A stretch of 64,000 nt of DNA. It comes from Tillus elongatus. Taxonomy: Eukaryota > Arthropoda > Insecta > Coleoptera > Cleridae. This document shows, piece by piece, positions 10,347 through 22,530 of the stretch (position 1 is the stretch's first letter; the number at the start of each line of letters is the position of its first letter). Below the pieces are notes generated by a model. That model saw only the letters and a program-made list of their open reading frames with translations, was not told where the DNA came from and searched no databases. The position numbers and the translations under genes were made by a program. The stretch is from NCBI GenBank assembly GCA_964006375.1, contig OZ023265.1, positions 111,927,084-111,991,083 of the forward strand, in the 5' to 3' direction.

Positions 10347-13019
10347 ATGGCGGAAGCTAGCGATTTTTTTGAAATTGTTGATGAATCTTCGGGTCTTCCC
10401 GATGCTGTCTATGAAGAAATAAGCGAGTATACTTGTGAATTAAGCTATCAGGGAATTCGGTTCAATGTTCTTCAGATGAATATACGTAGTGTCAACAAAA
10501 ATTTTAACGAGTTTTTAATTATGTTGGAGTCTTTGAAAGGTGCTAATCTGGATTGCATAGTATTGACAGAGACCTGGCATGTTTCTAATTGTCTGGATTA
10601 TCAGATCAGTGGTTATGAGTTGATATACAATGATAGTCGTTTCACACAGAATGATGGCGTTATGCTTTATATAAGAAATAACCGTCCTTTTCAGGCGGAA
10701 ATAGAAATATTGTCTGAAACTGGGCTCATCAAAATTTCTACAAATTTATTGCAATATAAGATTAATATTACAGCTATTTATAGATCACCGTCATCTAATG
10801 AGTACACATTCATTCATGAATTAAATAATTTTATTAAGGCCCGTGATTATGGTGATATAGATTTAATAATAGGTGATACAAATTTTGATATTTCCAACCT
10901 AAATAATAGTAGTAACTTGACTTTTATAAATATGATAGAATCTCACGGTTACAGCCCGTATATAACTAAGCCTACAAGAATCACAGAGGCCACACAATCG
11001 TGTATTGACCATGTGTTTGTTCGCTCAAACCAGAGATTAAATAATAAGATAGAAAGGGGGATAATTACAATGAAGCCAACGATTCTAACTACAAGCATAA
11101 CAGATAAGGGTTTGTTGGCTTCACTCAACAAAAGAGATAAACTTAGAAAAAAATGGTTGAAAAATAAAAATAATACAGATGTTTATCAGGAATATATAAC
11201 TTATAAAAACACTCTTTCATCCACTATAAAAACTACTAAAAATAATTATTACAAATCTAAAGTTATAAAAGCAGGTAACAATCCAAGAAAAGTATGGAAT
11301 GTTGTTCGGCAAGCTAGCAACCATCAGGGTTCTCGTGTAAAATTATCATCGTTAAGATCTAGCAAGGGAGCAATATTAACTGATAGTACTCTTATAGCCC
11401 AGTCATTTAATGAATATTTTGCAACAATAAATGACCATACTGCTTCTAGAAATTCAGTCCCAAACATTGGAAGTAGAAATAATCGAGATAGCTTATTTCT
11501 TATACCTGTGGATGATAATGAATTAATTAGTGTTATCTCCTCTTTAAAAAAACACTGCTCTCCGGGAAATGACGGTGTGACTTGTAAAGCTATACAGGTT
11601 TCACATGCTTATATTCTTGAACCTTTGAAACATATAATTAATAAAATTTTTGAAACTGGCGATTTGCCAACACAGTTTAAAGAATCAGTTGTTATCCCAA
11701 TACATAAGAGGGGAGATAAATTGGATTTTTCAAATTACCACCCAATAAGTTTGATAAATAACTTTTGTAAAATTCTGGAAAAATGTGTAAAAAAACGGCT
11801 GACTCATTTCTTGGCAGAGCATGACATATTACACAGTAAACAGTTTGGATTCTGTGAGGGTAAATCTACGGAAGCAGCACTGCATGAGCTGGTTTCGGAA
11901 ATCTTAAGTGGATTTGATTGAGATTCTGAAATTCTTGGAGTATTTTTGGATCTGCGCAAGGCATTTGATACTGTTAATCATACCAAACTGATTATGAAAT
12001 TAGAGAATATCGGTGTAAGGGGAGTTGTTCTGAAACTGTTTGAAAGTTACTTTACAGACAGAATACAGCGAGTAAGGGTTAATGGTATGTTGAGTGACCC
12101 TATTGCCATAGGTTGTGGAGTGCCACAAGGTACAATACTTGGCCCGATCTTCTTTCTTATTTACATCAATGACATACTGTTGGAATATAGTGAGTACTGT
12201 ACAGTGATATCTTATGCCGATGACACTGCCATTCTGATTAAAGATTCTTCCTGGAATTGTACATATTATAAGGCAACTGACATTATCAGGAACTTGTGTA
12301 ATGCATTAAAAAATGATTGCCTTTATATTAATATTCAAAAAACTAAATATATGCATTTTTCCCCCACAGTTGCCGGACTGCCTCCTTCCTCGAGAAGCAT
12401 CGTTATCAATGATACGGAAACTATAAATTGTGTTAATAGCTTAAGGTATTTGGGAGTGGAGCTTGACCGGCACCTAAAGTTGCGGTGTCATGTAGAAAAA
12501 ATCAACTTAAAAATAAGAAAATTAATTAGAACTTTTTAGGAAATAAGACATATATTAAATTATGAGAATTTACTTGCAGTTTACAGGGCACTTGTCGAGT
12601 CGACTTTGAGATATGGTATAACATGCTGGGGCTCTGCTTATGGTACAACTTTGTCGCCTCTCCAAATTACGCAGAACTTTATACTGAGAATTATGCTTAA
12701 AAAAGACATTTCATTTTCTACAGAGTTGCTTTACGGGAAAGATATATTGGACATCAGGGGGCTGTATATTCTAACAACCATTCATGTACACAGAAGTAAA
12801 AAAGTAACAAGTACTGCACAACACTCTTATCTTACTAGAGGTGTGAGTAGCAAATCTGTTACGTCTTCTTATCACAGAAAAACGGTATCTCAGCGGTACA
12901 TAACATTTTTGGTCCAAAGTTGTACAACAAACTTCCAACTTCTATTAAAACTATTAAAAGTAAATACAAATTTAAGAGAGCGCTAAGATCTTATGTTGCT
13001 GATAATTGTGTTACTTTAA
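10347..13019 (+). pseudogene. LINE 1 ORF2: endonuclease-reverse transcriptase, broken
   Basis: Nicks target DNA and copies the element RNA in intact relatives. The N-terminal endonuclease shows 'QMNIRSVNKN', 'VLTETWH', 'IYRSPS', 'LIIGDTNFD' and 'SCIDHVF'. The final catalytic Asp-His block is missing: 'TTSITD' joins directly to 'KGLLASLNK', so roughly 70 codons appear deleted near 11100. The reverse transcriptase has 'DLRKAFDTVNH', 'GVPQGTILGP' and YADD (12213-12224). The frame carries an in-frame TGA at 11919 and TAG at 12537, then shifts near 12905 to a frame reading 'FGPKLYNKLPTSIK' to the end. Otherwise the frame is constant, so decay is modest. Confidence 0.88.
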
Positions 13020-13404
13020 AGAATATTATAAAATAATGTAAAGTGGGGCATATGAGAACAGGAATAATTTGTAGTAATAAATATTTGCACGAACATGGCA
13101 GATGCATTTTGTAAGTTGGGTGAGTGTTTTCGGGGCTTATAAGTATTTGGCGGACTGTGGAGAGTGAGGGAAAAATGCGAGAGAAAGATACGGTAATGGA
13201 GCATAGGGGAGGAGGTGACAGTGTAGAGTGGGAGGATGTTAGTAAGGGAGAATGTCTAAGAAGAAGAGAAGAGAGTCGGTGGATGTGAATGTGCTGATAA
13301 TATGGTGGAAAAGATGTGGTGTGAAGTTGTTCTATGGTAAGACATATGAGTATTGGACTGGAGTGTTTCAAATTGGTATCTGTTGTTTCTACATTGGACA
13401 GCGT

Positions 13405-13443
13405 CGGGGGGTGGGGGCGGGGGGGGGGGGGGTGGATGGGTGG
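13405..13443. repeat. Poly-G tract in LINE 1 3' region
   Basis: An almost uninterrupted G tract within a G/T-rich stretch of the 3' untranslated region. The short ORF crossing it is not supported. Confidence 0.85.
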
Positions 13444-13725
13444 TGGCGGGTGAAATTAACTGTGGTGTGGATGGCGTGTTTTAGTTTTGTTTGTTTTTAT
13501 TTCATTTTAGTTTTTGCTGATTAAGTCGAGGAGCCTATTAGGCGGTTTTGCATTTGTTGTTCCTTAAATAAACATTAGTAGACAAGAGTAACGCAATGTA
13601 AAATAGGTAGGTTATAATGTCACGGACAAGTGTATACTTATGTGACATAGATGTATGTATCTACTTTGTAAGCCTGGTTGTTTGATGTTTGTGTTTATCA
13701 CTAAGTTACTAAATGTATTTGCATA

Positions 13726-13726
<1 letters not shown>

Positions 13727-13756
<30 letters not shown>
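13727..13756 (+). repeat. (AAAT)n tail of LINE 1
   Basis: Tandem AAAT units after a run of AT-rich 3' sequence, matching the simple-repeat tails of Jockey/CR1/L2-type LINEs. 13757-14100 holds no gene; part may be a decayed LTR, since AATAAA lies near 14065. Confidence 0.85.
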
Positions 13757-14279
13757 TACGTCACTATCACTCCAGCTAATATAATTGTTATTATAATATT
13801 CCACTGTGACCAGAATAACCAGGAAAAAGGCATAGAGAGGAATCTGGAGTTTTAACATCAACTTCAATGGTTTATGGAGTGCGCATTATAAACTGATTAT
13901 TCATTTCCTTTGCCCGCAGAGACTACCTGAGAGGATAGCAACATGTAGAAGCCAGCAGTCGATAAATGTAACGCTTCAGGTTCACACTTATCTCTCTGTT
14001 CAAATTTATCATAATTTACATTTTAAAATAATAATATAAGTAATAATGTAGTTTTATATTTAAATAAAGTTTTAACTTTTTAGATAACTTAGAACGGTAT
14101 TACCTAACTGGCGCTGCGAACCGCATGCCAAAAACGCATTAAATAAAAAATCGACAGTTTATTTTAATAATACGTTTGGAATAAAATAAAGAGATTTGAT
14201 GCTCTTATAGGTTCCAAAGACTTTACAAACTGAAAACTAAGCTAGATTATGAAAAACAAACTATAAAGTTTGAAATACC

Positions 14280-16900
14280 GTTTTATCTTGAAAGAAATCC
14301 ACCAAATTTCCAACCCTTTTCACAGACTTGCACTACTCATGTTCAAATACCCGTAAATAGAGAAACCGAAACAGTTCTAATTTCATAAATGGAAGACGAT
14401 ATATTTCATATAACAGAATCAATAGCTGAATATAAATCTGGACAGTGTTCTATAACCGTGTGCAATAAAAAAAGATTTAAAGGTATTTTAAATTCATTTT
14501 TTCTAAACAGATTGATGTCGAGCCTATTCATAATTTTAAAGAAACATCTAAATCACCAATTCTACTTACTTTGACGTACGAAAACAACTTAGAACTGATC
14601 CCTTAAATTCTGAAGAAAGACAAAAATTATTTAGGTTATGTCACCGTTATAGAAACAGATTTTACCATGAAAATTCAGACTTTACCTTTACAAATGCCAT
14701 TAAATATAATATAATAACTCACGATAACGACTTTATTCATGTGAAATTTTACAGATATCCCCACCATCTGAAAATTGAAATACAAAGATGAATCGAGAAA
14801 TTACTGTATAACAAAGTTATTGGGCCTACTATCTCTGCTTATTGCTCCCATGTGTAGATAGTGCCCAAAAAGAAGGATCCTTCAGGGAAGAAAAAAGGGC
14901 GATAGTTCTCCCCAAAGTTTTCAGCGGGTATGGATAACCTTTTTAGATAGTTCTTTTACATAAGCTGCTTTGGTTACGTGGACGATATCTTAATATTTTT
15001 TAATCCCTTCAGGAACACCTTATTCATACCATGCAAATATTTCAGAAATAACAAGACGGCAACTTAAAAGTACAGCTAGATAAATCATAGTTCCTTAGAA
15101 AGGAAGTGGAGTTTTTAGGCAATGTGATCTCAGCGAACGGGGCTATACCAAATCCCAACAAAATTAAATGTATAAAAAGCTACCCCATTCCAAAAACACA
15201 AAAACAAATTAAAGCCTTTATAGGACTTATCGGATACTGCAGACGGTTTATAAAAAATGTCGCCAAAATTGTCTATCCCCTCACAAAATGTCTAAATAAA
15301 GACTACCCGTAACTATAACGATCCAGAATATATTATTGCATTTTTACAGGCTAAAGAACTTATAATAAATTCACCTGTCCTAGCATATCCAAACTTCGAC
15401 AAAGAAATTCACTTGACAACGGACGCCAGTAACATAGCGTCAGGACCTGTATTATCTCAAGATAATAGGCGTATCGCATTTCACTCTGGATCTCTTAGTA
15501 GCTGAACAAAATTATGGTACTATTGAAAAAGAACTGCTATCAATAGTAGAGAATACTAAACATTTCAGACCTTATGTTTTCGGAAGATTACCATAGAAAC
15601 AGATCATAAACCTCTAGTTTGGCCTTTTCTATAAAAGAGCCAAACTCCCGTTTAGCTGAAGACGTTTGAAATGAGAGGAGTTCGATCATGAAATAAAATA
15701 TATAAAAGGAAAGGATAATATCGTGGCAGACGCCCTTTCTAGAGTCGAAATTAACGTTATAGAAGACAAAATAGATTTATAATCCCTTTTATGAAACTCA
15801 TCGTACTTAAAAATTCTTGAAAACGAAGACCTACTAGAACCAGGAATTAATCCTTTAAACGGTACGAATCGATCGACACAAAATAACGAACTTAGCGACC
15901 CTCAAACACAACACACTTCTGCTGAAAATACTGTTTTTGCCTACCTATATCGGAATCCCAATCACTCACTTTAAAAACCGAATTTTAGTTTGTCACAGAT
16001 TAGAAAATCGTAAACCAACTACAAACCCTTTTCAGAATAAACAAATTAAATTATATTTACAAATAGGAAAAAATTACAACTTAATACTTTTCTTGGAGAA
16101 AAAATTAACCCATCTAATGTGTACAGTGTTTTATTCGAAAACCATGACATTGAAAGATTATTTATGCTAGTAGCCTCAAACTTTTTTAATAATTTAGTAA
16201 AAATAATAAAATGCTCTAAAAAAGCCAAAAACATCACATCAATTAACGCACAAAAACAAATCATTCGAAATTACCATCAGAGTAACCACAACGGTATTAA
16301 TGAGACATATGAACATCTCAAACTAAATTACTATTGGCCTAATATGAAAAAATCCATAAAAAGTTTTATAAATAAATGCTTTGCTTACAAGCAAAATGTT
16401 AGCGGCGACCCCATAAGTTGCCTTTCTCAGGACCCTTATTAACCAAAAGACCTTTTAAAGTAATACATGCAGATGTGTTTAGTTTTTACAACTATAAATT
16501 TCTTACCATCATAAATTTATTTAGTAAATATGCCCAAGCTTATTATATTAAAAACGATGCAGCTCTGACTCTCCTAAGTCATCTCAGACACTTTTTCTCT
16601 CATCGTATGTGACCCAGGAAAAGAATTTGATAACGTAACCCTTAAAAAATATTGCGACTTATTTAATATAAAATTACATATAACCACCCCTCAAAATCCT
16701 AACGCAAGTTCTCCAGTTGAACGATTTCATTCAACTATGTTTTAAAAAAATAAGCGCAACGAAATTAGAGAGCCCCTTAGAAAAACCTATTGATCTTACG
16801 ATTACCTGTATTTTAATATACAATCAATCAATTCACTCATTAACAGGTCATACTCATTTTTCTCTTCTGTACGGCCTACATGACAAATTGAACCGATAGA
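14280..16900 (+). pseudogene. gypsy-type pol pseudogene
   Basis: Fragments of a Ty3/gypsy polyprotein that would mature the capsid, copy RNA and integrate DNA. A degenerate YVDD active site (14974-14985, 'YVDDILIF') marks reverse transcriptase. The frame at 15106-15312 has the connection-domain signature 'PNPNKIKCIKSYPIPKTQ' with 'FIGLIGYCRRFIK'. RNase H is suggested by 'TTDASNIASG' near 15420. Integrase pieces follow: a zinc-binding HHCC-like region ('YHQSNHNG', 'YYWPNM') at 16270-16400, 'VIHADVF' near 16460 and 'SSPVERFHS' near 16710. Frames change many times between these blocks. Confidence 0.8.
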
Positions 16901-17161
16901 CCCCTATAAAACATTGTACGAAGAATATAGTCATAAGAGGCTAAAAGAAATATTACCGTATATTAATGAAATACAGAGAAAATCCAAACAAAAATCAGAA
17001 ACTATTCTCCAAAAAGGAAATGAAAGCCGCAATGAAATACCTCAAATGCAGGCAGAACAGTTAGCTATTAAAGTTTCCAATATAAATAAAACTAATCCCT
17101 AATACAAAATTTACGAAAACCCGGTTCAAGTAAACCAAAACAAATTACTTTTACCTGACTA

Positions 17162-18510
17162 TAAACATCAATGAAAATTACGCCACTATTATCAGCAAAG
17201 AATATGTAAAAATTCTTAATGACCAAGTTACCAAAATTACACTAGAACTTGAGAAACTCACCCATTCCAGAACAAAACGCGCGTTAAGAAACGGGGCAGG
17301 ATTACTGATTAAAATGATAACCAGTAATCTTCACCAAGACGATCTTGACGAGATAGACAAAAATTTGAATGCCTCATGTTCAAACCAAGGTGAAATTAAC
17401 CAACTGGACTCTCTAAATTCTTTTGCACACAAAATTACTGAGCGATTTATAGGGGAACGAAAGCTCATTAACAAAAATTTTCAGATGATAGCTGACAGAT
17501 TTCACCAACTGGTTAACATGGAAAAAAGAGATTTCATTTAGTATCAAATTTCATTAGCCAAAAATTTACAAGACGGTAAAAATCATCAAAGGACTATATC
17601 TCTTGGCTTTAACGAAATTACAAACATTGAAATATTTACTTGGAAAGATTTAGCAAAAATAAAACAGCATCCCGAATTAATTTATAGTAAAAATGTATTA
17701 ATTAATTTTGACAGAAATCACATATTTAAGATTATCAAATTCACTAAAGTTATAGTTGTGTGGGCAGGCGATACAATCATTTGCTTGCTAAAAGTCCTAA
17801 TTTTACACCCTACACCTGGTTCCTATTTTAAAATAATTCCATTACCTGAAAAACATAAGGTGCTTATACCCCCAAGTTCATAATATTTAGAAATAGCCCA
17901 ACAGAAGTTATGGACATCAGCACACTGTCCAACAATCACAGAAGTCATAGTGTATTCAAACTGACCACAAGACAAAAGCTGTCAACTAAGTCAACTCTCA
18001 AGTTGCCCTTCTGCGGCGGTAACCAATGGCTACACCACGTCAGTCAAGCTGCGAAGCGGCAAGGTGCTCGTCTCAACAGATGTACAAGTCGTAGAAGAAT
18101 GTTCAACAAAAATAGACAGATAGACAGCTAACCAAAATGCCATCATAAGCGTCCCGCCCGACTGTAAAATCACCGTAAATGATGACACATATATGGAAGT
18201 ATCTGGCATCATAACGTGGATACAAGACGCGATATTATCACTCAGATAAGAAAAATATGAAGTCCGTTTTAGCCCAGTTCACCTTAAGAACGCTGAAAAA
18301 TTAAAACAACAGCTTTTAGAAACTTCGCAACATCGAATCTTACACCCACTGTTGCAGACCAGTCATATGGCTGTAACTACAATCATATAAATAACTAGAA
18401 TCATTACCGTATTTATTTGGTCCAGGAAGAGATGGACACCACTACTGAAGAAGAGGAAGCCATCCCAAGTTTAACACGAGGACGTGCTCAAAACTAACGG
18501 TGGACGAAAT
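17162..18510 (+). pseudogene. errantivirus-like env pseudogene
   Basis: The region after integrase reads as a broken envelope glycoprotein of the baculovirus-F-like type carried by errantiviruses. A furin-type Arg-Thr-Lys-Arg site is encoded at 17269-17280, and the following frame (17314-17541) has helical, Asn/Gln-rich sequence as expected for the membrane-fusion subunit. Downstream frames are interrupted by several stops. Assignment relies on position after pol and the cleavage-site pattern. No intact product is possible. Confidence 0.6.
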
Positions 18511-18709
18511 AGGTCACCATCGTAGGCCATTTCTTCGACTTCAGACTAAAAGTTTAATAGCTGCTCATTCTTTACAAGTCAGCACTCCCATGCAGTTCGC
18601 ATGCCAGTACAATATTCATGAGAGACAGGTAAGAAAATAGTAGGACAAGTTTGGTCTTATTATGGAGTTCTTTGAATTATTCAGCATTAATTTTCAAAAA
18701 TTATATACG

Positions 18710-19690
18710 CCTGGATAGTACCTTACTGTTGACGTACATCTGTTAGCTTCTAGACAAAACTGTCCATTCAGGCAATATATCGCTAGAACACTAGCTAGGT
18801 ATGGGCTGAAAGTGTTTGTTTCTTGTGACGCAAAGGCAGCATATATTGTAAATTTAAAAGCATATGTTGGCAAGCAATCCGCAAGAGCTTACGGGCAAAG
18901 GTATTGTTTTACGTTTGGTAATAACAACCAGTTCAAGACACACATAGAAATGTTACTGGGGATAATTGGTTTACTAGTTTATCTCTCGTTAGAAACCTCA
19001 AAACCAGAAGAATTAACTATGCCGGAACGATAAACGCTAATAAGCGGGAACTTCCAAGGAAGTTCATACCCGGCAAAATCAGAGAAAAAAAATCGTCTCT
19101 GTTTGAATTTAAAGATGACGCTAAACTTGTTTCAACTTTACAAAAAAGGTAAGTGTATTAGTTCTATCATCCATGAATTTTGGCAATACGATAGATATCT
19201 CATCCAGCAAGGAAGGAAATCCCGACAGAATAGCATTGTAGAAGATAACAAAAACAGGAGTAGATCTGTTGTCAACATTATGAGGTATCACGCAATACAA
19301 AAAGATGGCCCATGGTAGTACTATTTTACGAGCTGCTAAGTGTATCTGTTATAAACGCCTATTGCATTTACAAGCATCATTGCATGAACCTAAATGAAAA
19401 GGTCAAAAGAGACAATTTTTTGAAAGCAGTAAGTTGGGATTTATTAAAACGTCAAATACAACGACGATAAAAATTCTCCATGCCAGTAGAAATTTGGCGA
19501 CTAGCTAATATTTTTGTACGTGCTCAGGATGCAGCGAACACACAAAAAAACTGGGACACATGGAAAGTGCTATGTATATTTGCAGAAGATCAATGAACAA
19601 GACTACCTGGGGGTAGTGTGTGAAAATTTGACCTCCGGTGACCATCTAAAAGATGCTTGTGAGCACTGCTTTGAAAATGTATAGTTTTTT
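18710..19690 (+). pseudogene. piggyBac transposase remnant 2
   Basis: Middle and C-terminal piggyBac sequence spread over several frames. 'LTVDVHLLAS' and 'CPFRQYIA' near 18740-18790 match the block around the first catalytic Asp; 'YGLKVFV' and 'GDNWFTSL' follow. 'RWPMVVLFYELL' near 19300 is the typical late-core motif. The final part near 19560-19680 keeps a Cys/His-rich tail ('CENLTSGDHLKDACEHC'), resembling the C-terminal zinc-binding domain. Stops and shifts are frequent. No N-terminal part was seen. Confidence 0.75.
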
Positions 19691-21180
19691 TATGTTTAGT
19701 GTCTTTTTTATTTATTTTACTTGTTCTGTTTTACTTCATATATACTTTATTACTACCACATCGTCAATACATGTGAATGTATTATCAACTCGAGTTATTT
19801 TGAATCAACTAAAAAGGACACCCGCGCTACAGTTATTAACAAGACTCTCTATCATTAAACTATCGAACCAGACCTTCTACTACCAAAACTACTAGCAAAT
19901 CGTTTAGCCAATACTTTTTACTACCAAACTGCTCGCACTAGACTAACTTATTTTCACTCTAGAAGAACCTCGGATCAAAGTTCTCACGCTTTGTCTCTAA
20001 TCTACTATTTTTTGGTCAATTAAAAATTGAAGGTCTTACAAAATTATCAGTTTATTCCTGCTTTGTTCGTAAAGAGTCCATTGTGATCTCTAGGCCGAGA
20101 TAATGACGACGCCTGAAGACAATTTTTGCTGAACGCAGGAGTTTATGCTCGACTACTCGCGGGTGATTTCCAGAGACCTTATTATTTACTCGGAGGTTTT
20201 CCTACAAATTTTTACTTTTGCTGCGTTGCAACTTTGCGTCAGTAAAACCTGCCTTGAAGTCAGAACTACACTGCTTGGTTCATGCATTTTCTCGCATAGA
20301 ACTGTCTCACTTACCCATAGTTTTCCGTTCTTGGAGTTATGCGAAAATCAAGGAACCGTTTCTTATTTCTCTCGAATAAGTACTATGTTATATTATGGTT
20401 CTGTTGTAGATGATCGACACCGTTGAGGTCTATACTGTTGGCCACATAACTTAGGCATATTTTAGCCATCTACTTTATGCTGATGTGACAAATGATAACG
20501 CGTTTCTTAACGACATTTTATTTTTCATCACTGAGCCATTACTTGTCAAAAAAATTGAATAAACACGATAATAGAATTCACTAATAAAAAAAGGTAAATT
20601 TGTAAATAACCTTCCGAACGCTTTAATTTTTTTCAGAAACATGCTTGGACCCCTCCCCCCTTCACTGCACAAAGCACATGAAAAGTTTATTTTTATTGTT
20701 CATATCCTTCTAGTAATCAGGAGTGAATAGGGGTGCCGGGCGGTGTAGGTAGTTAAAAGGAAAACTGAGCAGAAAATGCAAAGAAAACAGCTCAGTCGGA
20801 CTTAGAAAAGCTGAATTTTTCACATTTTGGAGCCACATCCCCCTTAAACCATGCCTACCCCGCACAGCACGCCTATTCGCCTCAGTCCCCGCAACTTTTT
20901 TGAGGGTTGCTCACAGGAAACTTGTCTTGTCGTTTATGCAACGAGAGAGATTGTAGACATGCGAGAGGGGAAGGAAAACTCCCCGGGAGAAGTTTCCACA
21001 GTTTGAAAACACGGCTCAGATTTGAGAATAGGTAATCATAGGCAACTTAGGGAAAACGAGTATACTGCGGGAGAAGCATGTAACAAGACAAACAAAAAAG
21101 ATAGAATATGTAAAGCATTTTTTTTAGTTACTGCAGCCGGCCATAAGCTACTGAGCGCGGCCTTGGGCACATGCGCCTTG
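19691..21180. other. Intergenic stretch without recognisable features
   Basis: I see no gene, element end or array here. Short ORFs under 100 aa show no recognised motif. Base composition rises slightly in GC between 20640 and 21000. Confidence 0.5.
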
Positions 21181-21804
21181 ACTCCAGCCACAAGGGAACA
21201 ATGTTCGAAAAAGGTAACTTTCTTCATTACACGGAAGCCACGCACGGTATAACCGCATTGTTCCACAGCTTACAGTTTGTCCAGCCGATACCGTAGGAGA
21301 GATTAAAAAAAATAGTTGCAAAACTTCCAAACCTCCAAACGCACCGAATTATATAAAACCTAAGGCGTAACTAAGCAAAGAAAGGGTGAACGATAAGTAG
21401 ATCCTCTGTAGTGCGTAAGAAGCAAAACAGGCGGCGACCAACCCTGCTGGCAGATCTGCAGAGGTACAACAAAGCATCCAAAGAGCGGAGGAACTCCAGC
21501 CACAAGGGAACAATGTTCGAAAAAGGTAACTTTCTTCATTACACGGAAGCCACGCACGGTATAACCGCATTGTTCCACAGCTTACAGTTTGTCCAGCCGT
21601 TACCGTAGGAGAGATTAAAAAAAAAAGTTGCAAAACTTCCAAACCTCCAAACGCACCGAATTCTATAAAACCTAAGGCGTAACTGAGCAAAGAATGGGTG
21701 AACGATAAGTAGATCCTCTGTAGTGCGTAAGAAGCAAAACAGGCGGCGACCAACCCTGCTGGCAGATCTGCAGAGGTACAACAAAGCATCCAAAGAGCGG
21801 AGGA
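21181..21804. repeat. 312-bp tandem duplication
   Basis: 21181-21492 and 21493-21804 are two head-to-tail copies starting 'ACTCCAGCCACAAGG'. They differ at only a handful of bases, for example GATACCG versus GTTACCG. The duplicated ORFs on both strands arise from this repeat and have no recognised domain. Confidence 0.92.
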
Positions 21805-21883
21805 ACTTCACAGTGAACTGTGAAGTGAGACAGAACCGCACTAAGGCAATAAAGGAAAAGTGTGGAATTTTTAAAAAACTTTT

Positions 21884-22045
21884 AATAGTAATAGTAATAG
21901 TAATACGTTTATTGGTACAAATTATACATGTCCTATACAAGAGACCAGAGGCATGTGTTATATGTTACCAAAATGTACCTAAAATCCAAATCTGCAAGTT
22001 ACATTTAATGTACATAACTCGGCAAAAGCAAGAGAACAAACGTTA
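21884..22045 (-). mobile_element. LINE 3' end (minus strand)
   Basis: On the minus strand the segment ends 'CCAATAAACGTATT' followed by repeated ACTATT units, a polyadenylation-like signal plus simple-repeat tail as in LINE 2. Only a short 3' piece is present. Confidence 0.5.
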
Positions 22046-22404
22046 AGAATATTGTCAGCGTGCATGCAGCCGCTTTGTCTAAAGCTCCTTTTAAGGTTCT
22101 CTGCCAGTTCACAAAAAAAGGCAAAATTGGGGCCTTGCTCTCAAAATATTTAACACAATCTACATTTCATTAACCCACCAATAAACACACAGCTGCTGCC
22201 TTGTTTTAACCTGTTAATCGAGGGAGAATATTGAGGAAATAACGACCAAAGTGTCAATTGTGATGTAACCTCATAGCCAAGCGAAGCTTAAGGCACTACG
22301 ATCCATTGAGATTAGTTAAGCAGAGAGTTTAGGGTTCTGCTCCCTATTTAAAATAATTCAGATTAAAAAAAAGTATCGTAACAACATGTTCTATAAGCAT
22401 TATT

Positions 22405-22530
22405 CGTTGCTAGATACATTTCGGCCGTCATAAGCTACACATTAGTTTCGCTCTTATTAGAGCCTATCAGTGTGATATACTTATAATTGCTAAAACTCAT
22501 TTAAAACAAATTGACTAAATATAGCCAGGC
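22405..22530 (-). repeat. Degenerate hammerhead-bearing repeat arm
   Basis: Homologous to the left arm of the 33.2-kb foldback element. On the minus strand it keeps CUGAUAG, a 5-bp stem II (GCUCU/AGAGC) and GAAAC. The core has a G at the position of the conserved A9 and the cleavage triplet is not recognisable, so activity is unlikely. Confidence 0.6.

Larger units (their letters stand above)
9028..13756 (+). mobile_element. LINE 1: two-ORF non-LTR retrotransposon
   Basis: The element spans a short 5' region, ORF1 (9234-9950), a spacer, ORF2 (10347 to about 13019), a 3' region with a poly-G tract near 13420, and an (AAAT)n tail at about 13727-13756. It belongs to the Jockey/CR1/L2-like group by layout, with an apurinic-type endonuclease and no RNase H seen. 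I could not fix the clade. The 5' end meets a (TA)n array. Stops, a frameshift and an endonuclease deletion make it inactive. Confidence 0.85.
14109..18510 (+). mobile_element. Decayed gypsy/errantivirus-like provirus (pol and env traces)
   Basis: An insect endogenous retrovirus-like element. 'TGGCGC' at 14109 sits just after a possible LTR end, as a primer-binding site would. Downstream come, in order, protease-like, reverse transcriptase, RNase H, integrase and envelope traces on one strand. A gag region is not recognisable, since only about 250 bp separate the primer site from the pol-like sequence. No matching 3' LTR was found; the right end meets piggyBac remnant 2. Stops and shifts occur throughout, so it is not functional. 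Confidence 0.75.

Noticed and set aside
13252..13524. 90-aa Gly/Trp-rich ORF
   Set aside because: It translates the G-rich 3' region of LINE 1.
14109..14126. Complete LTR pair for the gypsy-type element
   Set aside because: I compared the sequence before 14109 with that after 18510 and saw no matching direct repeat; only the primer-binding-like site supports a 5' LTR.
21181..21804. CRISPR-like array
   Set aside because: Only two long copies without spacers, in a eukaryotic setting.
21349..21940. Minus-strand ORFs of 133 and 146 aa with hydrophobic stretches
   Set aside because: Their sequence repeats because of the 312-bp tandem duplication, and frames on both strands are open; no recognised domain or gene structure.
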